A stretch of DNA of 64,000 bases from Lonicera japonica (GCA_021464415.1 CM038470.1:11296394-11360393); one strand, 5' to 3'; positions 46,263 to 61,428 are shown, numbered from the stretch's first letter. Numbers and translations are program-made. Notes: generated by a model not told the origin, from the sequence alone.

Positions 46263-48111
46263 TATAAGATGAAAGTATTGGGAAAAAGGCTGCTTTCAAA
46301 GAGATTGCAACTTAGCAAATAATGAATAATTTATGACACTTGTAAAAGAACATAATGGTTGTTAGTTTTAATATATAAATTTATAATGCTTATTTAATTG
46401 TTAAGTTATGTATGGATTTTTTTCCCTAAAGGAATGTCAATTAATTATAATGTCTTAACATATGTGATCTTAAAAATGTATATGATCCGACTATTGAAAT
46501 TTTTCTCTTTGAATCTTTGTAATTTCCATTGAAGAATATGATTATAAGAATAGCCATTTTGAAGTACATACAGATAGGCACATGCACAAAGACAAAACAA
46601 AGTTTTTAAAAAGAATTTGATTTTCAATTATATTTGGACTCTATTTTTGGGTTGACGTTGTCTACTGATTTATGTATATATTCTTTAAAATACACACAAT
46701 ATAGAAGAGGAAGTTGCTGAAAGTGCACAGCAGCATGGGGTAGAAAATTTGATACTATATGTAATTGATTCCCATGAGTAAAATTGTTATCTATTGCATT
46801 TGTCTTTTACATTATACTTATGACATTAATTGCAATACCTCAATCAAATTAAATCACTTTCTTATACAGAAAGAAATTTCTTATTTTGTTTGGAATTGCC
46901 TATTTATTTATTTTGTTTGTTTCTTATTGAACTGTTAGGAAGTTGGGGTTTCCCAAATTTTGGATTAGTTTTGTCCTTTTACATATATTTGAATATTTTT
47001 GTAAGATTAGTTATATTTTTTAATTACTTTGTTACATGTATTGTTTAACATAGCAATTTTTTAAAGATAATCATGTTGTATTATGTTTATGTCGAAATGT
47101 GTACTCAATTCTAAGAGAATACAATGATATGATATGCAATTTTTTTCCAACGCCCACACATTGTGCGGGTTGAAAGCTAGTATCTTACAATCTCCCAACA
47201 TTTCTTTTCACTGCCAAACTCTTGATTAAAGACCGGAAACCCGACTCAATTTTTGGAAATAACAAAATGTACATTGGTCGTGCGTTTACGAATATATTCA
47301 AATATTGTATTTCAAAAGTGGTGGATCTATTACGAATAGATTCTCCTTAATATCCTTGTTAATTGAAGTACAAATGATATTTTGGGTATAATTTTTGATT
47401 TGATAAATTATTGTTCCTTAAAAAATAATAACTAAGATTTTATAAATATAAACACATATATATAAACAAAATAAACACATTATATATATATATATATATT
47501 GAACAATGGAATGGTAAGTACTTTTTACCATAGGCTGTAGTAGGTAATTTTCTAAATTAACACATTTTTAGGTCTCAAATTGCTAGTTTAATTAACATTT
47601 TAACTAGGTTTACAAGATACCAAAAAGATTAACTGTTCAACTTGATAATTTTTTTCATAAACTAAAACTATTTATTTTTATTTTTTAAACAATATAAAGT
47701 ATTCACTATGATGTGTGCATGTATATCAAAATAAGAACATCAAGTTTTCAATTATCATCTTAATCATCGTATATATAGTTAATACAACGATATTTGACGA
47801 ATCATTGTCCCTAAATATAATAAAAATGTGCAAAATTAGAAATATATCCACCATAGATTATGGTAAAAAAAACATTTGTCATTTTGCTCTTTTATATATA
47901 TTTATATAAAATAAATTACAAAACGCTGGTAGATTGCTAAGAGTAAAAAGCTGGTATTAACTAGGACTAGAGAAAAATGAGTGGAATTAAGTGGATAACC
48001 GTGAAATGGAAGATCTGGTCGCCACTAACTGAAACAAAGAGGTGTCACATTCTCCGTACATCTAGTCTAGATAGTTAAAACAATCCGACAGTCCAAATCG
48101 TTTTCCATTTT
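46263..48111. other. Intergenic region upstream of actin
   Basis: AT-rich with no supported gene. (TA)n tract at about 47483-47500. The last 150 bp are the probable actin promoter. Confidence 0.5.
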
Positions 48112-48123
48112 TCATTATAAACC
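48112..48123 (+). promoter_or_regulatory. TATA box of the actin gene
   Basis: TCATTATAAACC precedes a pyrimidine-rich leader (TCTCTCTCTCTCTTTCTC at about 48155-48172) that ends at a splice donor at 48215. Position and context fit a core promoter; no transcript data. Confidence 0.6.
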
Positions 48124-48215
48124 CACCATTCCAACTTCTCGCGTGCGATTCCATTCTCTCTCTCTCTCTTTCTCAACAAATTAACAAAAGCCAAATACGT
48201 ACAGTTTTTCTATAG

Positions 48216-50138
48216 GTAAATAATCTATTCATTCACTCACATTGTCGATTTACTCCCTTTGTTTGATTAATCTGCCTTTGATTTTATCATCCATATATTG
48301 AAATATCATTCATTAATTCGTTTGTTATTTGGTATGCATATGTTGTATTTAGTTTTTACAACCGGGAGCACATGTCCGATTCATATTCAAAATGATATAT
48401 ATACATATATATATATAGTAATTATATTATTCACACAATGTATATACTTTTTAATACATGGATTATGTCACGCCCAGGGCCTGTGTTAGTTTATGCCTGC
48501 GGCATTTAAATTTGAATTATTGATTATGTCTTTTATGTTGCACGCTTCATTAACGTTGTAGGATGTTCTGTTTGATGCGGGAATGATTTTGCATCTCTCT
48601 ATACCATATTACTAGAAATTCAACTACGCCTAAAGCTAAGATGAATTTTCAATGGCCCGTAAAGTTATGTTATATTTTTGAATTGTTTATTTTATCTTTT
48701 TGTGAATTTAAAAAAAATTGTAACGGGAATTAAACCCTCACCTTTAAGCAATAATTTAAAATAGGCCCGGCCCTCAGCCAAGGCAACCGCCTAGGGCGTC
48801 CACTGGGTTAGGGTCCCACTTACATTATATAAGTTACATCCATATTTGATAATTCTTTTTTGACTTTTAAATTTTAGGGAAAATATTTTCAATGTAATCA
48901 ATTGTCAATATTGCCACTCGTAATTGTTATCGTAATTGGTACATTGATTATGTCCTTTAAAAAATGAGATTATCACTTTGAGACAAAAAAAAATGAAATT
49001 ATCAATTTGAGTGGAAGAAGGTTTTCTCCCTAAGAAAATATATCAAGGTTGTATGCTTAGAATCTATTGGTTATATATGTTAGTTTTTAGAGTTTTATAC
49101 ATATAATTTTATATATTTCACCTATCATTTTCTAGTGCATAGTCTATGTATGCGTGTAAGGTTCTCAAATTAAAAATTGGTCTAGAGCTGCTAATAACTC
49201 AGGGACGGCCCTAATTTAAGTTAACTACTAGACCATTTTCTGTTTTTGTTAAATCTTTCTTATGAAATTGTATACATACGAGTAGTGTATGTATTAAATG
49301 TGCAAGTAGACCCGTGGATAATTATGCATGTCCTGGCTATTGCTGCTACTCAATTGAGATGACTTTGACGACTCTAGAACCCCTTTTTTAACGTTGAAAA
49401 AAAATAGCTTTCAGAATTTTTTGCACCCCCAACAGTCCCTGACTATCAAGCAGTCAAGCCCTTATACGCATGAATCATGATATATATGAGAAATGTTTGA
49501 TTGGTGAACACTATTGTCTTTTTAAGAAGTGAAGTTACATTTTTGGTATATGGTATTATATATATTTTAGAAAATATATAAACAAAAATAAATAATCGAC
49601 CGGCCTTAGGCTATAACTTTAAATCCACATCGTACTCACTTGTATATATTCATCATCTGCAGCCCATGCATTTGCAGTATATAGCATTCTATTTCGATCA
49701 TTTACACAATTTGGAAGCTCTTTTTTTTTTTTTGCTAAACATGCAATATCTACTATATGAAGTAGAAGTTTTTATTTCATGCTGCAGCAATTTAATTCGA
49801 GGTGGAAAAAGGACGTATTTTTCATAGCAAATACATGAACAAAAATTAATGAAAGTTATAAAGTTTTTTAATGTTTCTACATTTTTTTTATATAATTTGC
49901 GTTAGTACTTTTATGGAATGCCTCCTATCTTGTTGATTAATTGTATGAAATATTTTTCTGTGAAAATGGAATTGGGTAATAATAGAGACTTAAGGGAAGA
50001 ATTTACTGATTTATGTTATTCACGCTTTGCTTCACTGCTACTTTAATTTGGACACCTTTGCATATTATATACTGCGCAAATGCCACCAGATGTCTTAGTC
50101 TTAGTAAAGCTCTATTCGTATTCGTATTCGTATTGCAG
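48216..50138 (+). other. Actin 5' UTR leader intron (1.9 kb)
   Basis: Donor TATAG|GTAAAT at 48215/48216 and acceptor TATTGCAG at 50138, 13 nt before the actin ATG. Plant actin genes characteristically have an intron just upstream of the start codon that enhances expression. A (TTCGTA)n microsatellite precedes the acceptor. No ORF of note inside. Boundaries are inferred from splice signals and family structure. Confidence 0.75.
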
Positions 50139-50151
50139 TAACAAATTAAAC

Positions 50152-51860
<1,709 letters not shown>

Positions 51861-53383
51861 TTTTGAGGATAAAATCAATTTTGGAGAAAGAAAAAAGAAA
51901 AAAATATATTACTTTCTCTCTATATATATATATATTACCGGGGACACAGAAAAGGAGGGTGCAACCTTTGATTTCTGGTTTTGTTTTTTGTTTTTTTTTT
52001 ATATAAATTTTGTTAAATGTGATGTTATGTTGGGTTGAAGTGAGTGAGTTTGATGGTTGGACCTCTTTACGACTCATTAATTTTTATATAATCCCTTTTT
52101 AGTTTCCAATTGAGTTCCAATGAAGAAATTGATGGAGGAGGATGGATGGTTATGAGAATTTTTGAAAAATCTAATTTTATTCATAGTGAATTATGCTGTC
52201 ATAGCAATATGGAGTATTTGGATTGTCAAATTTTTCAGTGCTCCTTTAACCGCGAAAACAGATTTTATAGTAGTATTGACATAAAAAACGGTTTCTGTAT
52301 GCTCTTTCCTGTACAATATATAATCCTTATATGAGTTTTTCTCTGCAGATACAATGCTTGTGTGACTATAAGAATAAAGATTGGAAAAAATTATAATTGT
52401 TTTATTTGTTAAGGACAATTTTATTTTTGCCGTTGACAAGATGTACGCTGTAATCATAATAACATTTTTGGAGTTTATCCTAGTGATTACTTGCTCTAGC
52501 TCTTCTTTACACGCGTGATCGATGAGAATTATTGTTTTTCTTTCAAAAATTAAAATTTTAAAACATGACCATCAATGAAGGTGCTATTCAACCATGATTT
52601 ATAGAGCATGAATCCTCAACAATTAAAGAGATGTTACCAGAATTGCTCCGTCCATTAAGTATGTTGCGAAGGTTTATCAATGACTAAGTTTTGTGACCTA
52701 ACCTAATTTTCCCACAAGAATTCTGGTAACTATTTTTGGAGGTGAGATTATGTTCCCCAGCTAATCCTAGCTACCGAGGGAAAAAACAAAATACTCCCAC
52801 CCGTCAACACCAAAAATAAGGTACCAGATTACAGCCCTACAATTCCTCGGTGATTGTAAGTTGAGCTCAATTTTAATTACCTAAAGGAGCTACAAGAAAA
52901 ACTCGCAAAAATATTTAAATGGGCCAAACCAGGATGCAATTTGAACTCGGCAAAGTAAAAAGGCGGGCTTTAACGAGCCAAAATCCAGCTCGTTCATTGG
53001 CACTCAACAGATGCCTCCCCCCCCCCGGAAAAAAAAAAAACACATTCGCGTAAACATAATAGAAACAATTCAGCTATCTAACTACGGCCATCCATCTCAG
53101 TCCAAACAGCCGATTTCTGCGAATGAAGTTTTCATCAGTAAATCAGGATGTCAAAATAGCAAAATGTATACACTAAAATGGAAAGAAAGGCAGTGGTTTC
53201 TCAAATTAACCTCTACACTCAGGGGTATGAGACCAATCTTTGCTCACACAAAAGCAAGCGCGCTCGTGTATCCACTTGTATAAAAGTTTTGTATGTCTTA
53301 CAACTTTGCCTAACTGGAAGGTTGAACAAATAATGCATCGTGTTTCTTTTCCTTCTCTTCCTGGGTTTGTGCTAAACTGAGTG
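51861..53383. other. Actin 3' UTR and intergenic region to ALG5
   Basis: Actin and ALG5 are convergent. The first 200-300 bp are probably actin 3' UTR. A C8/A-run stretch lies at about 53016-53040. No additional gene seen. Confidence 0.55.
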
Positions 53384-56300
53384 TCACTGAAAGTTATAGG
53401 TTGAACTTCCTACTAAAGCATTTTGAATCAAGAAGACACTTTCCAGATGCCAGCCCTGTAACCTAAAGACATGAGTGCCATTCTCCCAAAGCATGTTGGG
53501 GATGCTTAATGGGTTCACTTTTGATCCTGGTATTTCCGACCACTTCACTGATATCTCTTTTATCGGGATCCGAAACCATTTGCACAAGTATACCAACTCC
53601 ACATCAAAGCACCACCTGCACACACTCCAATGTTCCTGGGTTAGATTTAAAACTTGAAAGTCTAAAAGTGAATAGTAAGAGAGAGAGAGTAACCCGATAA
53701 TGACCACATGCCCAGATATTTTATTACCTCTTCAAACGGATGTTCGTGAAAAGCTTCCTTGCAGCAGCTCTAGTAAACATCTTAAAACCACACTGTGATG
53801 AACCAAAAATTGATACAAGACTTATTGATGTCGAAAAATTTTACCTCAAATATGAGTTTTAATTTCTGCTGTTATAAATATATATTACCAAAACCATGTA
53901 CACATGTAGAATACAAGTTTTTTTATTTTGACGATGAAGCATACCGATTACCTGTGTATCGCGAATTCCTGGACCAGCAGCCAAGAGGACCACAATATGG
54001 AAACCCTTCATTAAGAAATTGCGATACCACTTTCTCTGAAACATTAAGGAAACAGTTATATTAAGGGGGGGGGAACCGTATATCCATGTGGTCTAAGGTC
54101 GAGGTGAATTCCATTCTAAAACAGCCGAGTTGACTTTGTTTTCCTAACATCTGTTGCAAAGGGGAATTCCAATCTAAAATAGTAGAGTTGACTTGACTTT
54201 GTTTTCCTACAATCTGTTCATTTGCAAAGACTGCTACCTGTATCTATATATGTTTACAAAATAAATTAGACTTGCTAGAACTCTCCAAAATTTTGGCCCA
54301 AGATGACCAGACCTCAGTGACTCGCAAGTGTATGGGCAAAGTCCCCTTGTCCACTCACCAAGTCCTATTATATTTTTCAAAACACATTTTTCCAAAAGAA
54401 AATGAACTCCAAAATATATATATATATATATTTTTTTTGGGATAAGAAACAAAAAACTTCATTAATTACTGAATAATAATTATGAAGTACATCATTTGTT
54501 GGGTGAGCAATCCAACAAGTTAATTACTCTTCCCTTAATAGAACAGCTTCTAGGGTCTAACCATAACATATAACTATCCAAGCTATCAAACAAATTATTT
54601 GCACTAGCCCATAAACCCAATACATGACAAGTGTGACTCCAAATATCTCTAATATTTCTCTCTGTCTTCGAAAATCCGTTTATTTCTTTCCAGCCATAGC
54701 GATCAAGCAATCGCATGCGCAAAAAATCTCCATAATTAACTGTGAATAGACTTACTATCTCCAAAATATATATATATATTTTAAATGAAGGGAGGTCTAA
54801 GTCTCTTCCTTAATCCTACAAATAAAGAAAACCCCCCTCCCAACCCATGAGTCTCCTCACCTCCAAAATATATATTATTTTCATCGCACCCAAAGTTGAG
54901 AATGATACTGTGTAAAGCGATTAGACAACTAAGTATTTGGCAAAAACATGGTTTTTAACCATATATATAGAGAACTAAAAGCTTGCAAAAAGTGAAAGGT
55001 TTTAAAACTAAACTGTTGCTAGAGCCTTCTCTTCAAGATGTGCACGAGAACCAAATGCCACAACAGGGATATCTGACATTGGTAGACTTGAACCACTAGA
55101 TCCTGAATCTCCAAAATGATGTTCCTTATTAGCAACTGCAAGGATCTGATAGGCAAAACATAAGAGCTCTGTAGAAATTTTCTCCTGTTCCTTATGTCAA
55201 ATGTAAATGGGCTAAAAGAATTTGCCCCTTGTTCTTAATGCGAAATTAGACTTAACCCCCCCCCCCCCTCTCCTCTTCCTTTTTTTTTTTTCCTTTTTTC
55301 GATCTTCATAATCATTAGACTTTGCTCCCTACATGCAGGGGAATCTCAAAGAATTATGCAGAAATGGGGGCTGCTGTCTAATTTTTATAATGTAATCCGG
55401 TGACTTAGCCCCCCGTTTTTATGTAATTCTACAAAATTCCTCTACATGCAGGGGGGTAAACTCTTAAGTCTTAACAATTAAGAAAGCAGGGGTGCAAATC
55501 TAATTTTGCATTAAGAATAGGGCCAAAGTCAAAAAAGTCCACGTAATCCAATGATAACAAAGCCGTTTGTGAACACATTGCACCTATAAATAAACAACCA
55601 CAGATAGTTTACAGATGATACAAACCTCATTTTCAAGTTTTTCTAGGTCATCGACTTTCGTTGCCCCATCAGCATCCAGCATTAGAAGTAGTTCACCACG
55701 TGAATGAAGCATTCCCTGTTTTACAATGCTTTCGCAAAAGCAAAAAGCTCGGTCAATTGTCAATTTGCAGTGAAGAACAAAAAAGAATATATAGACCTGT
55801 CATTATCATCAAGAAACGTCTTGATCGAATGAAGAGTTTAGATTGGACTCACTTTTCTTATAGCTTCTCCCTTGCCATAATTTCTACCCAAAAGAATGAC
55901 CCTCACTTTGTCTACTGAATATTTCCTCACAAAATTAAAAGCTACTCTCTTTGTTTCATCAGCACTTCCATCATCAACAATTATCACCTGTTAAAGTATT
56001 CACCAACTTAAGAATGCTGACAAGACAAAGAAAAATGATAGACAAAAATAACATGGGGTACATCAACATTAAATGCAAATCATTAAATTAGTATCACATC
56101 TCCGCAAGAGTTATCCAAAGTCGTATATTTTATCATAGACAGAAATGTCTATGGTAAAATCTTCCCTTCAAAGGTAGGACTTCTGCTCATGAAAACATTT
56201 CACCATTTCAAAAATTCTTCACCACTTACACATCAATGTCATCCTTGTCTACCTTAACTACAATGGATCGAAGAGGGTAGCCTTTAGATATCTATTAATA

Positions 56301-59300
56301 CTCAAATCTAATTACACCCTCTCCCCTACCAGTGATTCGTAACAGCTGCTAAAACAAACTCCAATACTGAAACAAAATGCAAACCAATGAAATTAAAAGT
56401 ACCTCATACGAAAATGATTGGTGCTTTGCTGCGCGTTGTTCAAGATAACTACAATGGAGATCCAAGTGTTACAAAAAGAATCAAATTAACAACTCTCGCC
56501 AACAATCGTTAGCAGAACATTTAGTTTAAATCCAGGCTATCAAGCTGAGAATTTTATTTAAAACAAATTATATGTGAAACTTCTGCAAATCACGGCCTAA
56601 AGGAATTACTCACCTCAAATGAGGAAACCCATCATCTTCATCAGAAGATTTACTTTGAACTTATCAATTGACAATAAATTAATAATTATTCATTCTGGAG
56701 CAAGATGTTTTTCAAAAATAACTAGTTATAATCAAAGTTTCAATTCAATTGCCAACCCTGGGAGTAGTGGTGGATCCAGGTATTCATTTAAGGGGGGCAC
56801 TTACGAAAATTTCTTAAAAATGAGAACATAAATATAGTCTAAGACTCTAAGTCTAATTATCTTATTACATATCTTACAAACTGAATTAAACTTACAGCCT
56901 TTTATTTAGGGTATGTCTATTCACACTATAAATATTGCGTTTGCGACTTCAAAATCCATCACAAGCATAAATGATGTGTACCCAAAATACAAGAAATGTG
57001 TCACTAAAACCATATTGGAGTGCTAGAAGACTCACTTTGAGTGCTAAGAGCCATACCATTTATTTATAAATATATATGAACTAACTTAGGTTGCTCAATA
57101 TGTAAATTAGAGAATAACTAAGTGAGAATAACTATTTTTTTTTTATAACCATGGGTATCGGGGCCCCATCCCTACTAATCCCATGAGGCCCTGGTTGCTC
57201 GACCTGGAGACGCCCCCAATAGCCCAAGAAAGGTTTCACGAAGCAGGGAATCGAGCCTGAGACCGTGCGCCTACTTACACAGTCTCAAGTTCGCCCTTAC
57301 CACTGTGGCAACCCCTTGGGTTGTTAAGTCTCATTTAGTTATTCTCTAATTTATCAATAAATTAAATCTTCCTTCTAATGTCCAAAAAAAATCAATAAAT
57401 TAAATAATATAAACTAGAAAGCCTCAAAAAGCAAATGAAGTGAAGAGAAACATAGCGAATATAAGATAAAAGTTAAGGCCCAAAATGCAAATAAATAAGT
57501 GAAGAAAACCGTCAACAGTTTTAAGACAAAGTTAAGCTTAGGTATATATAAGCACGATTTTGAGGTGGCCAGGGTTTGACCTCGCAAACAAGACAACACA
57601 AAAAATACAGAGCCGATTCCAACTAAGCTACAACCAGGTTATAGTTTAAGGTTCATCTATTTATTAATTATCTAATCAATGTGAGAGACAACAGATAAAA
57701 AACCAAAAAAAAAAAAAAAGGAATGGGGGCACTGGTCCCCACTTAAATCCGCCAATGCCAGGGAGTAAAATCACTTCCATTAATAAGAAAAGAATAGATT
57801 ACAGCACCCTATTTTCAACTGAGAACAAGTATGACCATTTTGGATGAAGACACTCCATCCTTTCAATAAAATAACCAAGTCCAGGCAGGCTTATGTTATC
57901 CTGAGTGCAGTTGAATCGCACCCCCACCCCCAAACATGAAAATGAAGATTGCAAAAATAGGTATTAGCTTGGGCAATATTATTCACTAAGATCACTCAAA
58001 AATCATCGTGGCGGTTTATATCTCTTGCGACGTCATGTCAGTTGGTACAGTCAAACCACCTAAACTTTTAGAGTTAACAACTAAACATGAATTCAAGAGA
58101 AAAACTTAAAGCGGTAAAAGCTGTCATTTTAACCGTTGGTGGATGCTCGACAGGTACTAATGACATATTCTTGAATCTTCAACAAAGTAAAAGATAACAA
58201 ACAAAAGAGAAAGTTGATGAGAGAACACAAAGTATTGACAATAATCATGATTGATGAACACCACAATCACAAGTTTAGATGACTATGCCTAATGCAACCA
58301 AGATAGTAATGATGTAAGAAATAGATGCACAATAAAAGTGGGGTTACACTCACTTCATTGTTTCATCAAGAGCTCCAGGAAGCCTATGTTCTTCATTGAA
58401 TGCAGGAACGATTAATGACATGTACTTTTCAGCAGGATCAAAGATATAAGGACAGGAAACCTGAAACAAAGGCCTTATAAAGTTAGTATCTCCCTAAAAT
58501 ATTTCCAAGTTGACATTTATTTTTCCCAATGATGCTACCTATGAAGCATAGACAATTGTAGGAAGGCAACAAATTTGTGGCAGATGCCAACATTTCACAG
58601 GCAAGTCCAACAGTTTTCTTGATTTGTCTATAATTAAGTATGAATATTGCATTTCAGTCATGTGCATCAAACTTGCTAGATGCCAAATGTGACAAAGAAA
58701 CTTTTGATGATGAGATACGGTTCCCTTTTTTGCACCAGAAAGAAAATTAATTTTACAAAAAGTCAAGCAAGACAAATGCAATTGTCTAACATAACCGCAC
58801 AAGCCTCAGCCTCGTTGATTCAACTTCAACCTCATATTCACCTCTACAATGTGACCGTCTATGAGTCAATCTACCAGTTTGTTCGTTCCCATTTCTTGCA
58901 ATTGATCAAGAAGAATAAATTATTTCGTTCAGATACCTCCCGTAAAAAGGAAGATAGGATTCCTCATCGTACAGAACCAGGAATCATACGTATACACAAC
59001 GGTCAATGTAATGTAATCACACAAATTTGGTCATTTTACTGATATATAGTTGCATTATCTAAAGTTACAGATTCATAAACATATAAACACATCACAACAG
59101 TAGATAATACGTGATTAGTCCAAACAACTTCAAATTAAATACTGTTCCTCAAATTACAATAAATCCAACATTTATATGTAAACACATAAGTGTAACCATA
59201 TATACAACTAGTACTAGTACCTGTTTCAGTGAATTTGGATCCTCGAAAATCGGATGAGCTTCAAGGTGACTGAAAAAATCGATCCAAAAACAAAATCAAT

Positions 59301-59468
59301 TAGAAAGAGATTTCAAGTATGAAGTAAAATTAGGGTTTAGGTGACGTGAACATACGCGTGGTTGAATCTTCTTCTGAATGTTTCAAAAGCAATCGCAGCT
59401 AGTAACCCTAAGGCAACAAGGAGAGCTAAGAGGAAGGTGAATTCCACGATCGTCCACGCCCACCCCAT
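53384..59468 (-). CDS. ALG5: Dolichyl-phosphate beta-glucosyltransferase (ALG5), last exon frameshifted
   Basis: Ten exons on the minus strand: 59468-59356, 59269-59221, 58460-58354, 56448-56403, 55987-55853, 55715-55626, 55145-55014, 54035-53952, 53792-53728, 53615-53384. Splice phases agree throughout. The enzyme moves glucose from UDP-glucose to dolichyl phosphate on the ER membrane, supplying donor for N-glycan precursor glucosylation. An N-terminal membrane helix (FTFLLALLVALGLLAAIAF) precedes a GT2 domain: SLIVPAFNEE, VIIVDDGS (about 106-113), MLDADGATK with DAD at 164-166, AFGSRAHLEEKALA, AAGPGIRDTQCGFK and WCFDVELVYLCK. After residue 318 (PNMLWE) the frame shifts by one base at about 53480-53483. 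The alternative frame reads ALMSLGYRAGIWK and stops at 53428-53430 for 335 residues, matching the roughly 336 of Arabidopsis. As written the protein is 350 residues with a foreign tail. Introns hold a LINE fragment and two SINEs. Confidence 0.92.
54421..54758 (-). mobile_element. LINE (L1-type) 3' fragment
   Basis: Minus-oriented. Its translation (GWKEINGFSKTERNIRDIW, then GLWASANNLFDSLDSYMLW) resembles the C-terminus of plant LINE ORF2 (ERNxRxF ... WAS pattern). It ends with CTTATCC-like sequence and an A-run (plus-strand T8 at 54431-54438). It is flanked by 13-bp copies of CTCCAAAATATAT (54408-54420 and 54759-54771), a target duplication. 5'-truncated, in an ALG5 intron. Confidence 0.7.
54772..54860 (-). 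mobile_element. SINE family B, copy 2, 5'-truncated
   Basis: On the minus strand it matches the 3' two-thirds of the SINE at 25912-26054: ACTCATGGGTTGGGAGG, then TTCTTTATTTGTAGGATTAA and GACTTAGACCTCCCTT. The tRNA-like head is missing. It is flanked by CTCCAAAATATAT at 54759-54771 and 54861-54873, sharing its left copy with the LINE fragment. Confidence 0.85.
57135..57321 (-). mobile_element. SINE family A, copy 2
   Basis: Minus-oriented copy of the SINE at 15766-15966: GGTTGCCACAGTGGTAAGGG head, B-box-like GGCTCGATTCCC, CCATGGTTAT near the 3' end and an A10 tail (T-run at 57135-57144). It lies in an ALG5 intron and is flanked by inverted rather than direct repeats (see findings). Confidence 0.85.
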
Positions 59469-59602
59469 TGATCTTCTCCTCCTTCTCCTTCTCCTTCTCT
59501 GTTTGTTTACGCTTTCTCTACTTCTGTATCGTTTTAGGTGAGTGGAGTTCCAAATGGAGAAGTTGAATGTGATTAAGCAATTAGTGAACTAAAATGCCAC
59601 CA

Positions 59603-59675
59603 GCCCGTCTAGCTCAGTTGGTAGAGCGCAAGGCTCTTAACCTTGTGGTCGTGGGTTCGAGCCCCACGGTGGGCG
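59603..59675 (+). tRNA. tRNA-Lys (anticodon CTT)
   Basis: A 73-nt gene starting GCCCGTC and ending GGTGGGCG, giving a paired acceptor stem. The A-box is TAGCTCAGTTGG, and the B-box is GGTTCGAGCCC. The anticodon loop CTCTTAA gives CTT. No intron and no encoded CCA, as normal in nuclear tRNA genes. A T-rich Pol III terminator follows at 59679-59683 (TTTTT). It lies 134 bp from the ALG5 start codon and points the opposite way. Confidence 0.97.
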
Positions 59676-59913
59676 ATATTTTTCTTTTAACGAAGTTCTC
59701 AATATTTGTCAATTTACTTTATGGTCCCTGTCGGACCAACTGTTGATGGGCCTAAATACTTTTTAGTTTTTTCCCTCTTTGGTCCTTGTCCAGCCCAATA
59801 TTTTTCCTTTTTGGTCCCTATATATAACCCCATTGTTGTGGATGAGCTTCCCATATTTATTAGGTTTCCATTTCAGTTCGTGTCTAGCCTAGATGGGTTC
59901 TCATTTATATTTA

Positions 59914-60234
59914 GGCCTCATTTGGTTGACGAAAGAAAAATTAATTCTCTTATTTTTTTATAAGATGAAAAACTAAATTTTTTATCAAGATTCATTTTTT
60001 GCATTTGGTAAAGCATGAAAAGTATTTAGTTAAGGGTATTATTGTCCAAAAAAATTGTAATAAATGCTTGAAAATCACAAGAGAAAATCAATTTCATAAG
60101 TTTTAAGAATAATGACTTTATCTTCTACTTTTTTTCTCTATTGAGAAAGTATTTCCAAAATTTATGCTTACCAAACAAAGGAAAAAAAAGACTTTCATTT
60201 TTTGAATGCTCAAATCTGTGAACCAAACGAGACA
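59914..60234. mobile_element. PIF/Harbinger (Tourist-like) MITE
   Basis: Ends GGCCTCATTTGGTTGAC and, in reverse, TGTCTCGTTTGGTTCAC. It is flanked by the 3-bp duplication TTA (59911-59913 and 60235-60237). 321 bp, non-coding. Confidence 0.8.
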
Positions 60235-60237
60235 TTA

Positions 60238-61428
60238 GTATATTTATTATAACTAGAGTTGACCAATCTCGCTGATCAACCGTAATAGTTAAATGAATAA
60301 TATTTTATTGGGATGAACCAGAGAGTGATACAATGTTTTCCCTCAAAAAAAATTATTTTATTTATTTATTTTAGCATATAATTACTTTCCTTTTTGGGAT
60401 AATTCAATTGTTGTTTCATTTATTTCTTTGGGTCATATAATTTTACTTTCATATTTGTCAAAATCTTCCACTAGCGAAACTAATATTTTGATTCAAAATA
60501 ACTTGATTTTGATTGAAGATTTGAAGCTGTAAATTGTAAATTCTTCTTTGGTTATCTTAATGTATATTTTAAGAACATATTTTAGTGAAGTCTTGCGCTA
60601 AATTAATTGGAACAAATTATTTTGAGTCTTCTATCCCTCCTCCTCTGCCCTTAACCCAGACAAAAATGTAATTTTATTTTTTTTTCTCCAAATTTGGACG
60701 CATGTTAATTATGAACTTATAAATAGAAAATCCAAATGTTACAATACCTAATTATGGTCTCAATTGATTAAAGTTAGGGGATTTCACATATCATTTTCTT
60801 GGTCATCCGATCTATATTTAGTTATAAAATGACTTCAAAAATAATCCTGATATGTCACAGGCAAAATTAAAACTAAACCCATGAGTACATAAATTAATTT
60901 ATTGAGTTAGCTCAACTACAGATGTATATTGTCAGTACGAATATGAGGTAAGCCATTTAAGTTAAATTGTTATAGATGACTAATAGTCTTATTACACAAT
61001 GATTATAATTTGTGGATGGTAAGCAGGATCTATTTACGCTACTTACTTTGCGCTGGAAATAATAGTATGCCAAATATAGTGAGAAAGAAAACTAAAGCTT
61101 TTATTAAAGGAAAAAATAACGCAAGGCAATAAACATATGGAGGGGAAGATAATTTCTTTCTGACACCATAAGAGTGAAAGCACTACTCTTTTACGTCAGT
61201 GCTATTCAACTTATTTCTAAAATACATTTTACGCAAATTTGATTCCAACCGCATTTTTCTTATACATGTGTTACTCGTTGTATGACATACGCATTAACTT
61301 AAGGAAATCTAAATCTACCATACACATATCATATGAAATTGTATTTTAATTTATCATACGTAACTTTTGCAAGTGTGTAAGGTAAATTTAGTATATTCAC
61401 CCTACTTACTTTCACAATTAGAGCATTC
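60238..61428. other. Intergenic, AT-rich
   Basis: No gene, tRNA or clear repeat seen. Confidence 0.5.
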
